Part shown: one piece after another, positions 53,559 through 64,000 of the stretch
Layout of the letters: the number at the start of each line of letters is the position of its first letter
How positions within the stretch are numbered: position 1 is the stretch's first letter
DNA from: Caloramator sp. mosi_1
Lineage (GTDB): Bacteria > Bacillota > Clostridia > Clostridiales > Caloramatoraceae
Assembly: GCF_028622835.1 (NCBI RefSeq)
Contig: NZ_CP117677.1
Location: 1,908,820-1,972,819 of the forward strand
DNA length: 64,000 bases
Direction of reading: 5' to 3'
Made by a program: the position numbers and the translations under genes
The notes under the pieces: model-generated
Database searches by the model: none
Told to the model about the DNA's origin: nothing
What the model saw: the letters and a program-made list of their open reading frames with translations, nothing else

Positions 53559-53578
53559 CCTTTCACCTGGGTGGCACT
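53559..53578 (-). repeat. Right inverted repeat flanking the SDR gene
   Basis: Inverse of the repeat at 52661. The methylase reading frame runs into this repeat and ends within it (HFGVPPR), so insertion may have replaced its last codons. Confidence 0.7.
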
Positions 53579-55230
53579 CCAAAATGCCTGCACAATATGT
53601 TGTCTATAGTTTCTATCTTCTCTTTAACATCCATACTGCTCTTTACAACATCCTCAACTTCCTTAATATAGTTTGGAATCTTTAGCTTTAAAATCTTATT
53701 AGGATAGTATTCATAGAGGTCATCCCCCAACTTTTTTGCCATTGTCTTAATATAAAATTCATATATAGAACTATTTAATACCCCAACAATGAATTCATAG
53801 GAGAAAATATCTTTAAACATATCATTTATTTTTAAGCTATATACATCTGCACTGTAGAAACTTCCTTCATCTATAGCAAACCTATTTGAATTTGATTTAT
53901 AGGGATATATTATTTTTTCCCCTCAAAATCCTCTCTGTTTCTACCCCACTGTAGTTCAAACCACCTTCTTACTCCCTTTTACATTCTCTTCTTTGACAAA
54001 GCCTCTCTTTATACCTTGATATATACTCTATTGCATTTTTATATTCCTCTTCATTTTTTATCATATCACTATAGATTATAAACTCATCGGTAGAGTCTAC
54101 TTTAAATTTATCTATATGGCTACTTTTAATCCACCTTCTAATAACCTTTTTCTCTATGTTGTATTTTTCTATATCTTCTTTACTTAAAATGAAGGCCTTA
54201 TCACAACCTGTTATTATTCCTTGAAAACTGCTGCATATTGTTCCAAGCTCTACTCCCTTTATTTTATTTAATATATTTAATCCCTCTTCATCTAAAAAAT
54301 CCATCCATCTTTTTAAGATTACTTTTATCAACTTTAAAAAGAAATGATATTTCTTTTCACCCCTTTTTATATCATCAAAAACCTTCTGCCCCATATTCTT
54401 TGCATCTTGGTTCAGTCTAAAATAATTTATGCTATCATAAGCAGAAGATTTTACAAAACTTAAAATTATATTGTCTACCCCCACACCCTTTATAAACCTT
54501 ACTCCATAAAAATCCAATATGAACTCTATAGAACCATATTTTAATATGTATTCCCTTATACCTTCACCATAAAGTGCCTCAAGCATATATCTTGAAGTAA
54601 AAATACAAGCCTTCCATCTTCTTTTAAACAATCAACTGATTTTTTATAAAACAATAGCTTAAATCTGCTTTATCTGAAAAAACATCTGCATATTTTCCCT
54701 TCAATCTTGCCCTATAATCCTTATCTATCATTTTATGTCCAACATAGGGAGGATTTCCTATTATATATTCATAACTTAAACTATCTTCAAACAAAAATCC
54801 TTTTTAATTATATTCTTTGGAACAATTCCACTTAATCTATAAAGTTCAAGGCTTGTAATCATAACTGCATTTTCATCTATGTCATATCCGTATAATGAGT
54901 TTATTATATTATCTTTGCTAAATCCCTTTTCTAATAGGGCATTATACATCCCTATTAGAAAATATCCCCTCCACAGGAGGGGTCTAATATTTTAATATCT
55001 GTTAAGTTTTCAATTTTATGTGATAAATCCTTTGCAATAAAATCTACTATTTCCTTAGGAGTATAGAAGCTTCCCGTTGTTTTTCGTTCCTCTTTGTTTT
55101 TAATCCTTTCATAAAATTCTCCAATATATCCATCTATCGACCATTTATCTATAAACTTAAATACTTTATCCTCTCCATTTAAAATTGTTTCATAGGTATC
55201 CTTTAAATCATCCAAAAATTCCCTTAACAT
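53563..55230 (-). CDS. Orphan Eco57I/TaqI-like N6-adenine DNA methyltransferase
   Basis: About 556 residues. The N-terminal helix bundle contains FYERIKNKEERKTTGSFYTP and KEIVDFIAKDLSHKI. Motif I is ILDPSCGGGYFLIG (one base restored at about 54962). YGYDIDENAVMITSLELYRL follows. The catalytic motif is YIIGNPPYVGHKMIDKDYRA. The C-terminal half is a TaqI-like specificity domain (TICSSFQGIITGCDKAFILS, FAIDEGSFYSADVYSLKIND, KILKLKIPNYIKEVEDVV). Breaks at about 54810, 54650, 53965 and 53925. No endonuclease gene lies beside it, so it is probably a solitary methylase. Start ATG 55230 after GGAGGAG. Confidence 0.85.
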
Positions 55231-55243
55231 AATCTCCTCCATA

Positions 55244-56571
55244 CTATAGTGCTTGAAGTAGTGGTGATATTATACCCATAATCGCACCTAAAAGAGCACC
55301 AAGCCAAGTAATTGCAGAAAGTTCTTTACTTGCCACCTCTAATATAATCTTTTCTGCAAAAGCAACATCGAAGCTGTTTATTCTATCCTCAACAAGCTTT
55401 GAAACATCAATTAAACCTATTATCTTCGATGCTTTATCCTTAATAAATTCCTCAAACACTTCATCTAATGCATTAAATATAGAATTAAGTTCACCTTCTT
55501 CTACGTTATTTAATAGTCTTGATAATTCCATATTAACAAAACCGTCTACAGCGTATGAAACAATAGAATTTACAACCTTATGCACCTCATCTTTGTAAAC
55601 TATCTTTGACAATTCATCTTCTATATCAATCCCACAAAGTAAATCCCTTGCATAATCACTAAACATATTAGAAAGCTTATCTGCAATATCCCTCTTTGAG
55701 TCTTCTGAAAAGGACATAAAAACATCATTAACCTTTGTTTCCATTAATCTTTCATAAAGAGCAATTACCGTCATTGCTATATCGTGATGATTTTCCTCAC
55801 TGCTTACATATTCCTGTATAGAAGATATTATTTTTTCCCTATAAGTTCAGAACTTAAAAACATCATCGCAAATTTACCTAATGTATTTTCCACCATTTTT
55901 GATGCAGAATGGGATATTTTCTCCTTAACACTATCCTTAGAAAGAACCTCTATAAGTCCCTTTGCAATTTTATCCTTATTTGAATATATATATATCTTTA
56001 TTGAACCATCTATTGAACTTGGTATTACTTCCCTTAAGGTTTGATTGTTGTCTGATGCTTTATCTATAATATCATTAATTTTAGCCTTTACATCTAAACT
56101 ATTCAATATTGATAACAATACATCCCTTAATTCTATTTGTTCGTTTATAACCTGAAGTATATTTTTATTTTGCTTTTTATTAATTCAATAACATACTCTG
56201 AAAAACTTCTTTTATACTATCAATAAATTTATCTCTTTTATCTCCTAATATACCAATTAAATCATAAATTGTACTTGAAGAATTTTTTAGAGAATAAAAT
56301 TTAATTTTCAACCATTCTACAACCTGCTCCTTAACTTGATTGCTACAAAGAGCATCTACAAACACATCTGTTGATAAAAGATGTGTCCCTACTGCCTCTC
56401 CTACACTTTTTGCTATTCTATCCTTCTCCTTCGGTATAAGCCCCGGCGTAAAGGGAATCTTAATACCAAATATTCTTTTTCATAATGAGGTCTAAAAAGC
56501 ATTTTTATAGCAAGATAGTTGGTTATGTATCCTATCAGGGCACCTACAACCATTGGAACTAAAAACTTCAT
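55244..56571 (-). CDS. DUF445 family membrane-anchored protein
   Basis: About 443 residues. The N-terminal helix MKFLVPMVVGALIGYITNYL and AIKMLFRPHY are the family signature, followed by PGLIPKEKDRIAKSVGEAVG. A long helical middle follows (residues 60-400) with repeated amphipathic segments such as EQVVEWLKIKFYSLKNSSS. A C-terminal helix TWLGALLGAIMGIISPLLQA closes it. The protein is thus a hairpin anchored at both ends. Family function unknown. Breaks at about 56490, 56175 and 55835. ATG 56571 follows AAAGGAGGGAGTTGATAAA; the methylase gene begins 14 bases after its stop. Confidence 0.85.
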
Positions 56572-56681
56572 TTTATCAACTCCCTCCTTTACACATAATT
56601 AATTATACCAAGTAGTCAAATAATATCAATACAACTATTCTATATTTTATGATAAAATTCTACTAAGAAGGGAGGCATACT

Positions 56682-57921
56682 ATGAAAATAGGATATGCGT
56701 GTATTACTCTTGGAGTTAAATATAGAACCAATAGAGGGTTTGTTATTAAAAATTTTTCAAAAGAAAAACTATACGAAGCCATTGAACAAAACCTTATAGA
56801 TTTACTTAAAATACTTGAATACAACGTTTCAAAGGGAATCTATCTCTATAGAATAAGCTCCGACATAATTCCCTTTGGTGGGCACGAGATAAATACATAT
56901 ACTTGGAATGTGGATTTTAAGGATATACTATTTAAGATAGGTACATATATAAAAAATAATAACATAAGAGTATCTATGCATCCTGGACAATATACAATAA
57001 TAAATTCACCAGATAATTCAATTGTAGAAAACTCCATCAGAGAAATAGAATATCATACACGCTTTTTAGATAGCCTTGAACTTGATTATACCCACAAGGT
57101 TGTTTTACATATTGGAGGCGTATATAAAGATAAAAATTCTGCGTTAGATAGATTTTGTATTAATTTCAATAAACTTAGCTCATCATCTAAAAAAGACTTG
57201 TAATAGAAAACGATGAAAAAAACTTTAATATAGATGAAGTCTTAGAAATATCAAATAGAATTAAAGTGCCTGTTGTATTTGACGTACTTCATCATAGTAT
57301 AAACCCTACTAATGATGATATTAAAACAATATTGGAAAAATGCTCAAATACTTGGAAACAAGAAGATGGACCAATGAAATTACATTATTCAGACCAATCT
57401 CCTACAAAGCAAAAAGGAGCCCATTCTGATTATGTATATATTGAAAACTTTTTAGAGTTTTATAAAATAGCAAATAATTTTGACTGTGATATTATGCTTG
57501 AAACAAAGGATAAGGATATATCTGCCATAAAATGCATAAACACAGTCTTTCCTACAAAGAAATCAGTAATGTATGATGAATGGGCAAAGTATAAATACGT
57601 TGTTATGGAAAAGGATTATGCCCTTTATAAAAAATGTAGTAGCATAATAAATTCCGCTGAAGGTAATATGTTTGAATTCTATAAAACCATAGATTATGCT
57701 TTATCCCTCTCCTTTAATGAAGGTGCAATAAAAACACACTTCAACACGTGTGGGGATACTTTAAGGATAGAGCAACAGATAAAGAGTTTGTAAAATTCCA
57801 TCAGCTTTTATCCTCTAAAGATTACTCAAAGGCTAAGATGTTCTTAAATAAACTTGCAGAAAAATATAAACAGGAATATCTTTTAAACTCATACTATTTT
57901 GTTATCAACACTTTAATGTAA
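56682..57921 (+). CDS. uvsE: UV DNA damage endonuclease UvsE
   Basis: TIM-barrel nuclease that nicks 5' of UV photoproducts, about 414 residues. MKIGYACITLGVKYRTNRGF, YRISSDIIPFGGHEINTYTW, IRVSMHPGQYTIINSPDNSI, HKVVLHIGGVYKDKN, RLVIENDEKNFNIDEVLEI and VVFDVLHHSINP carry the metal His/Glu/Asp residues. MKLHYSDQSPTKQKGAHSDY follows. Breaks at about 57193 and 57745 are single-base losses. ATG 56682 after AGGGAGGCATACT. Common in spore-formers as a back-up for spore UV repair. Confidence 0.93.
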
Positions 57922-57987
57922 GCTACTAAAAAATATAATTTAATTAGCCACTTGAAAAATTTTTCTGTTATTTTATTAAGTTGCAAT

Positions 57988-58024
57988 TTCATAAACAGAG
58001 AATCTTTTATGTTTATAAACAATC
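57988..58024 (+). repeat. 37-bp dispersed repeat, copy 3
   Basis: TTCATAAACAGAGAATC... aligns to the MITE right end (7310-7346) with about five differences. No left end nearby. In the gap between uvsE and an oxidoreductase gene. Confidence 0.65.
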
Positions 58025-58093
58025 TTACTCTAAATTAGGTTAAATGAATAATTTAGTATGATAGGTATAAAAATATAGGAGAAGGGAGTTGAT

Positions 58094-59297
58094 ATGATGA
58101 AGCTCGTCTCCTATAATCCTATCTGGACTAATAAAAATTCTATTATAAACAAATATACATACCTTAGTAAAAATGAAGAATGTGATATTTTAATTATAGG
58201 TGCAGGAATTACAGGAGCTATTTTAAGCTATTATCTTTCTTTTTTAGGCAAAAAATAATACTTGTTGATAAAAACATAATAGGATATGGAAGCACAAGTG
58301 CATCTACTTCAATTCTTCAATATGAAGTTGACTTCGATATATTAGAGCTTGAGAAGAAAATAGGAGTAGTAAATGCTCTAAAGGCCTATAAGGCAAATGA
58401 GTCTGCTGTTTATGAAATTGAAAGAATTATAAAAACACTAAAGGATAAATGTGACTTTACAAGAAGAGAAAGCCTATATTATACGCAGGATAAAACAAAA
58501 ATACAAAGGTTTAAAGAAGAATATAAAATACGCAAAGCCGTTGACTTTGACATTGAATTTTTAGACAAAAACTCTACTAAAGATAAGTTTTCCTTCCCAA
58601 TTGAAGCAGCAATATATTCAAAGTGCGGCGGTGCAGAAATTGACCCCTATAGGTTTGCCCACGAGCTTATAAAGGATAGCCAAACAAGAGGTCTTATTGT
58701 ATTTGAAAATACAGCTATTTTGAAATATCAACATAAAGACAATAAAGTAATTCTTTATACAGACAAACATAAAAAGATAACTGCACAAAAGGTAGTTGTT
58801 GCAACAGGATATCAGGCAAAAAATTAATAAAACAGAATATAGTTACCCTAAATACAAGTTTTACAATCGCAACAAAACCTGTTAAAAGCTTTGATGGTTG
58901 GTACAATAGGTGCATAATCAGAAATGATTGTACACCCTATAACTACCTTAGAACAACGCAGGACAATAGAATTATAATAGGCGGAGAAGATATAGCACTA
59001 AATAATCCTCCATATATCATAGCTAAAAACAAATATGAAAGGCTTGAGGAAAAACTACGACAGATGTTCCCTAACATAGATTTTGAAGTAGAATTTAGAT
59101 TCCACGGTCTCTTTGGAGACACAAAAGATGGCCTTCCTTATATAGGTCAACATCCAAAATTTAAAAACTTTTATTTTGCATTAGGTTACGGCTCAAATGG
59201 GATACTGTATTCAATAATTGCTGGTCAAATAATAAGAGATATGATTGCAGAAGGAAAAGTGCATCCAGATATAAATTTATATAGTTTTATGAGATAG
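58094..59297 (+). CDS. FAD-dependent oxidoreductase, DAO type
   Basis: About 402 residues. The dinucleotide motif is CDILIIGAGITGAILSYYLS at about residue 30. NIIGYGSTSASTSILQYEVD and GGAEIDPYRFAHELIKDSQT are typical of the DadA/glycine-oxidase group. KVVVATGYQAKK is the second FAD strand, and FRFHGLFGDTKDGLPYIGQH plus YFALGYGSNGILYSIIAGQI close the fold. Breaks at about 58250 and 58825. Two tandem ATGs (58094 and 58097) both fit GGGAG. The amine substrate is not predictable. Confidence 0.85.
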
Positions 59298-59402
59298 CAT
59301 AAAAGCTATCTCTTTTATATATGTTAATAAAACTTTACTCACAACTTTAATATTTACTGCATCAAATAAATTAGATAAGTATACAGAAGGGGGTAAAGTG
59401 GT

Positions 59403-60202
59403 ATGACAAATATAAACTGGCCTTGTGATTTTTACGATTCTAAGCTTTCAGTTGTATCAACTAATATAACAACAGCTATAGTAAATGGACAAGTGAAAGG
59501 ATATCTTACTGGCTTTAGATATGGAGAAAGAAATAATATAAGCTTAACACAAATGCAAACATTAGACGATGGTTCAAGTCCACCACAGGGTCCAACTGGT
59601 GCAAGAGTTGTATCAACAAGCAATTTTGATAGAATAGATGGAACTGGTGCCAAAAAGTTAGGGTAATTTATTTAGATGAAGAGTGGAACTTAAAATCAGA
59701 AACTGTTGAACTTAATGGTACAACTCCCGTTAATTTAAACGCACAGGACATCTATCATATAGAAAACTTTTATGTTATTGATGTTGGTCTAAATGGTTGT
59801 TCTTCTGGAACTATAACACTTCAAAATCCTTCAGGAACAATAACCTTTGCAACTATAAATGCTGGATTTAATCAAAGCTTTAGAGCTGTAGCACACGTAC
59901 CAAAGGGATACACAATGCTTGTAAATGAACTTATGGTTTCTTGTAATGGTGGTTACTGTAAATTTTATCTATGTGTATACAAAAATTTTGAACACATAAA
60001 CGAAGGAAAAAATGTTCTATTTATTGCAGATGTAATAGGTATAACCAATATAAACTCTAGTCAACACTACTTTGTACCTGTAGTAGTTACTGAAAAACAT
60101 TCTGTTAAAATAACAGCTATTGCTGGAAAAAATGGGGTTAGTGGGCAGGGAAGATTTTGTTTCTACCTTCAACCTAAAGCTATTAAAGAAAACTTTTATT
60201 AA
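59403..60202 (+). CDS. Unknown beta-rich protein with a virion-like segment
   Basis: About 267 residues, no signal peptide. It starts MTNINWPCDFYDSKLSVVST after AGGGGGTAAAGTGGT. SSPPQGPTGARVVSTSNFDR precedes a one-A loss at about 59655, then VRVIYLDEEWNLKSETVELN. The stretch INAGFNQSFRAVAHVPKGYT resembles the INAGQGQT...YTVPAGKT repeat of phage and tail-associated beta proteins. No phage genes are near. Possibly a surface or spore-coat protein; identity is open. Confidence 0.65.
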
Positions 60203-60226
60203 AAATGGAGCCGTTAGGCTCCATTT
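60203..60226. terminator. Bidirectional terminator
   Basis: AAATGGAGCC-GTTA-GGCTCCATTT, between the unknown gene (+) and the DUF1667 gene (-), whose stop lies inside it. Confidence 0.85.
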
Positions 60227-60570
60227 ATCTTGGCTGTTGCAACTACATTGGCACCTGTTCCTAAAACATTCTCTATAATAACATCCCCAATTTGAATGGG
60301 TGCTACAGCCTTTATCTTATTTATCTCCTTCATTATTTCAAATATCATATCCTTTGGAATCTCTCTATCTGTTTTAACTGACACAAGAGGTTTATCTCCA
60401 CCCTCAACTTTTACAGTTGAAGTTATTATTCTTTTAGGATTTGTTATTTCATTTTTAGCATATTCTTCTCCTCTTTTGCATTTATTTCCAGACACCTTTA
60501 TATTTTCTCCAACTTCAACCTCAAGCTGACATCCTAAGGGGCAGCTTATACAAGTCATCTTTTTAATCAT
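60214..60570 (-). CDS. DUF1667 iron-sulfur-type protein
   Basis: 118 residues, intact. MIKKMTCISCPLGCQLEVEV gives C-x2-C-x3-C, and a fourth Cys follows in VSGNKCKRGEEYAKNEI, a pattern fit for an iron-sulfur cluster. PKRIITSTVKVEGGDKPLVS and EIPKDMIFEIMKEINKIKAV follow. This protein always travels with the two FAD oxidoreductases of the clostridial glycerol-3-phosphate cluster, so an electron-transfer role is inferred. Confidence 0.9.
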   Translation of the reverse strand: MIKKMTCISCPLGCQLEVEVGENIKVSGNKCKRGEEYAKNEITNPKRIITSTVKVEGGDKPLVSVKTDREIPKDMIFEIMKEINKIKAVAPIQIGDVIIENVLGTGANVVATAKINGA

Positions 60571-61829
60571 TTTGCCACCTCCTCTAAAGCAAATACCAGT
60601 TCACAGGATTTTACTTCCCTTAAAACATCCTTTGAAAGTTTAACACTTTCCATCTCTCCTGGTGAAACGTGATTTCTTCTAACTTTATAGATAATTTTAT
60701 CTCCATCTCTTACAACCAAATCAACATTATGATATACATCGTTTACCCTCATATAAAAGTTTACTTTATCCTTAACATTTTGGGGATTTATTCTATTTGG
60801 AACTACATATCTAATACCAAAACCTGTTTTTGTGAAAAATCCTTTTTCATTCTTGATATATTCTCCCTTAATATACTTTGCAGCACCATAACCTGCAAGA
60901 AAGCTTTCTTCTGTAACATAATCTACTAAATCGTGGACGTGAACAACATTTCCACAGGCAAAAATTCCATCCACACTTGTTTCCATTAGTTCATTTACAT
61001 AGGCTCCAGAGGTTACAGAATTTAAATTTATATTTGCCTCTCTTGATAGTTCATTTTCTGGTATTAATCCTACAGATAATAAAAGGGTATCACACTCAAT
61101 ATATTGTTCTGTTCCCTCAATCGGTCTTCTATTTTCATCTACCTTTGCAATTGTAACTCCTTCTAACCTTTCCCTTCCGTGTATTCTTGTAACTGTGTGG
61201 TTAAATAAAAGGGGTATGTCAAAGTCTTCGAGGCACTGAACAATATTCCTCTTAAGTCCAGTTGAATAGGGCATAAGTTCTACAACCATCTTAACTTCAG
61301 CACCCTCAAGGGTCATTCTTCTTGCCATTATAAGCCCAATATCTCCCGAACCTAAAATTACAACCTTTTTACCAACCATATAGCCTTCCATATTTACAAA
61401 CCTTTGGGCTGCACCTGCAGTAAAGACTCCAGCCGGCCTACTTCCTGGTATATTTAAGGCTCCTCTCGTCCTTTCTCTACATCCCATTGCAAGTATAACT
61501 GCCTTTGCATCAATTTCAATAATTCCGTCCTTTGGGTTTAATGCAGTTATATGCTTATTTTCTGATAAATGTAATACCATTGTATCTAATTTATACTCAA
61601 TTCCCAACTTTTCAACCTCATCTATAAATCTTTGAGCGTATTCTGGTCCTGTAAGCTGTTCTTTAAATATATGAAGTCCAAAGCCATTGTGTATACACTG
61701 CTGAAGTATACCTCCAAGTCTTTTATCCCTCTCTAATATTAAAATATCATCTATTCCATTCTTCTTTGCCTCAATTGCTGCTGCAAGACCTGCAGGTCCA
61801 CCGCCTATTACAACCAAATCCCTCTTCAT
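60567..61829 (-). CDS. NAD(P)/FAD-dependent oxidoreductase of the glp cluster
   Basis: 420 residues, intact. FAD motif DLVVIGGGPAGLAAAIEAKK at the N-terminus, CIHNGFGLHIFKEQLTGPEY, VILAMGCRERTRGALNIPGS, NAD motif KKVVILGSGDIGLIMARRMT, and SVDGIFACGNVVHVHDLVDY. It belongs to the pyridine-nucleotide disulfide oxidoreductase fold without the CxxxxC redox pair. It overlaps DUF1667 by 4 bases. Probably passes electrons from the GlpA-like subunit to NAD(P). Start ATG 61829 after GGGAGGAG. Confidence 0.9.
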   Translation of the reverse strand: MKRDLVVIGGGPAGLAAAIEAKKNGIDDILILERDKRLGGILQQCIHNGFGLHIFKEQLTGPEYAQRFIDEVEKLGIEYKLDTMVLHLSENKHITALNPKDGIIEIDAKAVILAMGCRERTRGALNIPGSRPAGVFTAGAAQRFVNMEGYMVGKKVVILGSGDIGLIMARRMTLEGAEVKMVVELMPYSTGLKRNIVQCLEDFDIPLLFNHTVTRIHGRERLEGVTIAKVDENRRPIEGTEQYIECDTLLLSVGLIPENELSREANINLNSVTSGAYVNELMETSVDGIFACGNVVHVHDLVDYVTEESFLAGYGAAKYIKGEYIKNEKGFFTKTGFGIRYVVPNRINPQNVKDKVNFYMRVNDVYHNVDLVVRDGDKIIYKVRRNHVSPGEMESVKLSKDVLREVKSCELVFALEEVAK

Positions 61830-61843
61830 TTTTTCTCCTCCCA

Positions 61844-63266
61844 TCACTTTGTCTTACCAGTTAAAATAAAGCTGCCTTCATCTGACTTTTTAACTTCAGT
61901 CGGAGGTATATTAAGTTCCCTTGCAAGTATTTCAACAACTCTTGGCATACAGAAACCTCCCTGGCATCTTCCCATACCTGCTCTTACCCTTCTCTTAACT
62001 CCATCTACACTTCTTGCCCCAAGGGGTCTTCTTATCGCACTAACTATATCTCCTTCTGTTATGTGCTCACATCTACAAATTATTCTTCCATAAATTGGAT
62101 TTATCTTTAATACCTCTCTCTTTTCATTCTCTGACATATTTATAAAAAGTTTTGTATTTTCCCTTGTTGATATAAAATTCTTCTTTTTAATTAGTCTAAG
62201 TCCTCTTCTTCAAGAAGTGATACTACATAGGGAGCAATTGCTACTGATGCTGTAAGTCCTGGCGATTCTATTCCTGCTGCATTTACTGCATTTTTGTAGG
62301 TATATTTATTATAAAATCTCTCTTATCAGGTGTTGCTCTTATACCTGTAAAGGAGGTTATTATATCCCTTGGATTTAAACCCTTTACACTCCTGCTTCCA
62401 CCCCTTAATATCTCTTCAAGTCCTTCTTTTGTTGTTGAAACATCATCCTTTTTATCCATCTCAACTGCATTTGGGCCAACAAATAGATTGCCGTGTACTG
62501 TTGGAGATACTAATATACCTTTTCCCTTGTTTGTAGGTGTTTGAAATATTGTCCTTGTAACCATTCCTCCAACTAATTTATCAAATAAACAATATTCTCC
62601 TCTTCTTGGTATTATCCTAAACCGTTCTCCTCCAAGCATATCATTTATGTCATCTGCAAAAAGACCTGCTGCATTGACTAAATATCTTGATTCTACTTTT
62701 CCCTTACTTGTTTCTATTGTAAATACTTCCTTATCCTTGTAAACCCTAAAAACTTTAGTTGAAAGCATAAATTCTACACCATTTTGATTTGCATTTTCTG
62801 CAAGAGCAATAGCAAGCTCAAAGGGCGATACAATTGCTCCAGTTTTTGCATAAAGAGCACCTACTACATTTCTTTGAATGTTTGGTTCTAATGATAAAAC
62901 CTTATTTTTATCTATTACCTCAAGTTCTCTGACCCCATTTATTAGTCCTCTTTTATAAAGCATCTCTATATGCTTCAAATCCTCATCATTAAAAGCAAGC
63001 ACAAGTGAACCATTTCTCTTATAAGGCACATCTAATTCCCTACATATATCTTCGTACATCTCACTCCCTAAAACATTAAATTTTGCCTTTAAGGTACCTT
63101 CCTTAGCATCATAACCTGCGTGTACTATTCCACTATTTGCCTTGGTAGAACCATTTGCTATATCACTACTTTTTTCTATGACTACTACCTTCAAATCGTA
63201 TCTTGATAATTCCCTTGCTATACTTGTGCCAATTATTCCAGCACCAATTACTGCAACATCATACAT
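61844..63266 (-). CDS. glpA: Glycerol-3-phosphate dehydrogenase-like FAD protein with BFD iron-sulfur domain
   Basis: About 475 residues. N-terminal FAD motif YDVAVIGAGIIGTSIARELS, KANSGIVHAGYDAKEGTLKA, NAAGLFADDINDMLGG and RATPDKRDFIINIPTK. The C-terminal part is in another frame from about 62290: NAAGIESPGLTASVAIAPYV, LIKKKNFISTRENTKLFINM, IICRCEHITEGDIVSAIRR and MGRCQGGFCMPRVVEIL. The last two give the C-x-C and C-x4-C of the BFD-like [2Fe-2S] domain seen in anaerobic GlpA. Start ATG 63266, after AGAGGGGG. Confidence 0.88.
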
Positions 63267-63291
63267 AAAATAACCCCCTCTTAAAAATTAA

Positions 63292-63332
63292 GCCACAAAA
63301 ACAGGACCACCTTTGTGGCCTATTTTTGTGGC
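63292..63332 (-). terminator. Nested hairpin between glpK and glpA
   Basis: GCCACAAAAATAGG...CCTGTTTTTGTGGC with an inner CCACAAAGGTGG stem, followed on the minus strand by TTAATTTTTAA. It may be a terminator or partial attenuator that sets glpK above glpA. Confidence 0.65.
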
Positions 63333-63394
63333 TCTCATTTCTCGCCAAAATATTCTATTATTTATATTTTATCACATTATTATTCAAAAATCAA

Positions 63395-64000
<606 letters not shown>

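Noticed and set aside
52661..53578. The inverted repeats as ordinary terminators
   Set aside because: Each copy lacks its own hairpin; they pair only with each other across 900 bases. The left copy has a T run on one side, so a weak terminator role is not fully excluded.

Overview
The window is AT-rich DNA from a Gram-positive, anaerobic, endospore-forming member of the Clostridia. The evidence is the spoIIA-sigF and spoVA operons, YunB- and BofC-like proteins, a T-box before hisS-aspS, SCIFF with its radical SAM maturase, a CsoR-family regulator and a LexA box of the Bacillus/Clostridium type. Gene order and codon style resemble Clostridiaceae such as Caloramator; that genus-level guess is inference. 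Most of the first 34 kb is on the minus strand and is core housekeeping DNA, not an accessory island.

The sequence itself has a technical signature. Most long genes, including essential ones (aspS, hisS, secF, relA, ruvB, glyA), are broken into two to five frames. Wherever I worked out the junction, adding one base, usually to a run of A, T or G, restores the conserved protein. I therefore annotate whole genes across these breaks and treat them as deletion errors of the read or assembly, not as pseudogenes.

Layout. 1-5.6 kb: glyA (partial), a CsoR/CstR-like regulator, tcdA, 6S RNA, and aspS and hisS under a T-box. 5.6-8.4 kb: rmuC, a 284-bp MITE-like element with a 21-bp target duplication, a small membrane protein and lgt. 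8.5-16.4 kb: hemZ, a small HTH protein, an MBL hydrolase, dtd, relA, apt and recJ. 16.5-29.6 kb: secF, secD, an HD protein, a gamma carbonic anhydrase, SCIFF maturase and SCIFF peptide, a TIGR04086-like protein, tgt, queA, ruvBAC, a BofC-like protein, yebC, a CoA-binding protein, yigZ and a HEAT protein. 29.7-38 kb: a DUF1858 protein, a MocR regulator, DegV, a nucleotidyltransferase-like protein, a zinc ribbon, an exported protein, a TIM-barrel protein, a phosphatase-superfamily membrane protein, tRNA-Gln and hflX. 38-50 kb: hpt, yunB, a glycosyltransferase, PBP1A, the spoVA and spoIIA operons, a UPF0016 transporter under a yybP-ykoY riboswitch, yjbQ and speE. 50-60 kb is the most variable part: a Gate-domain pair, dinB, an SDR gene between inverted repeats, an orphan Eco57I/TaqI-like adenine methylase, DUF445, uvsE, a FAD oxidoreductase and an unknown possibly virion-like protein. 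60-64 kb: a glycerol catabolic cluster (DUF1667, two FAD oxidoreductases, glpK partial).

Working together: ruvCAB and dinB each carry a LexA box and form part of an SOS response, with recJ, uvsE and rmuC as further repair genes. The spoIIA and spoVA operons cover forespore sigma-F control and dipicolinate uptake. tgt-queA make queuosine. relA, dtd and the T-box operon tie translation quality to amino-acid supply. The most notable points are the SCIFF ranthipeptide locus, a RadC/JAB-like metallopeptidase motif fused to HflX, the MITE with its palindromic target, a CamA-like orphan methylase, and a small uncharacterised gene at the head of the spoVA operon.
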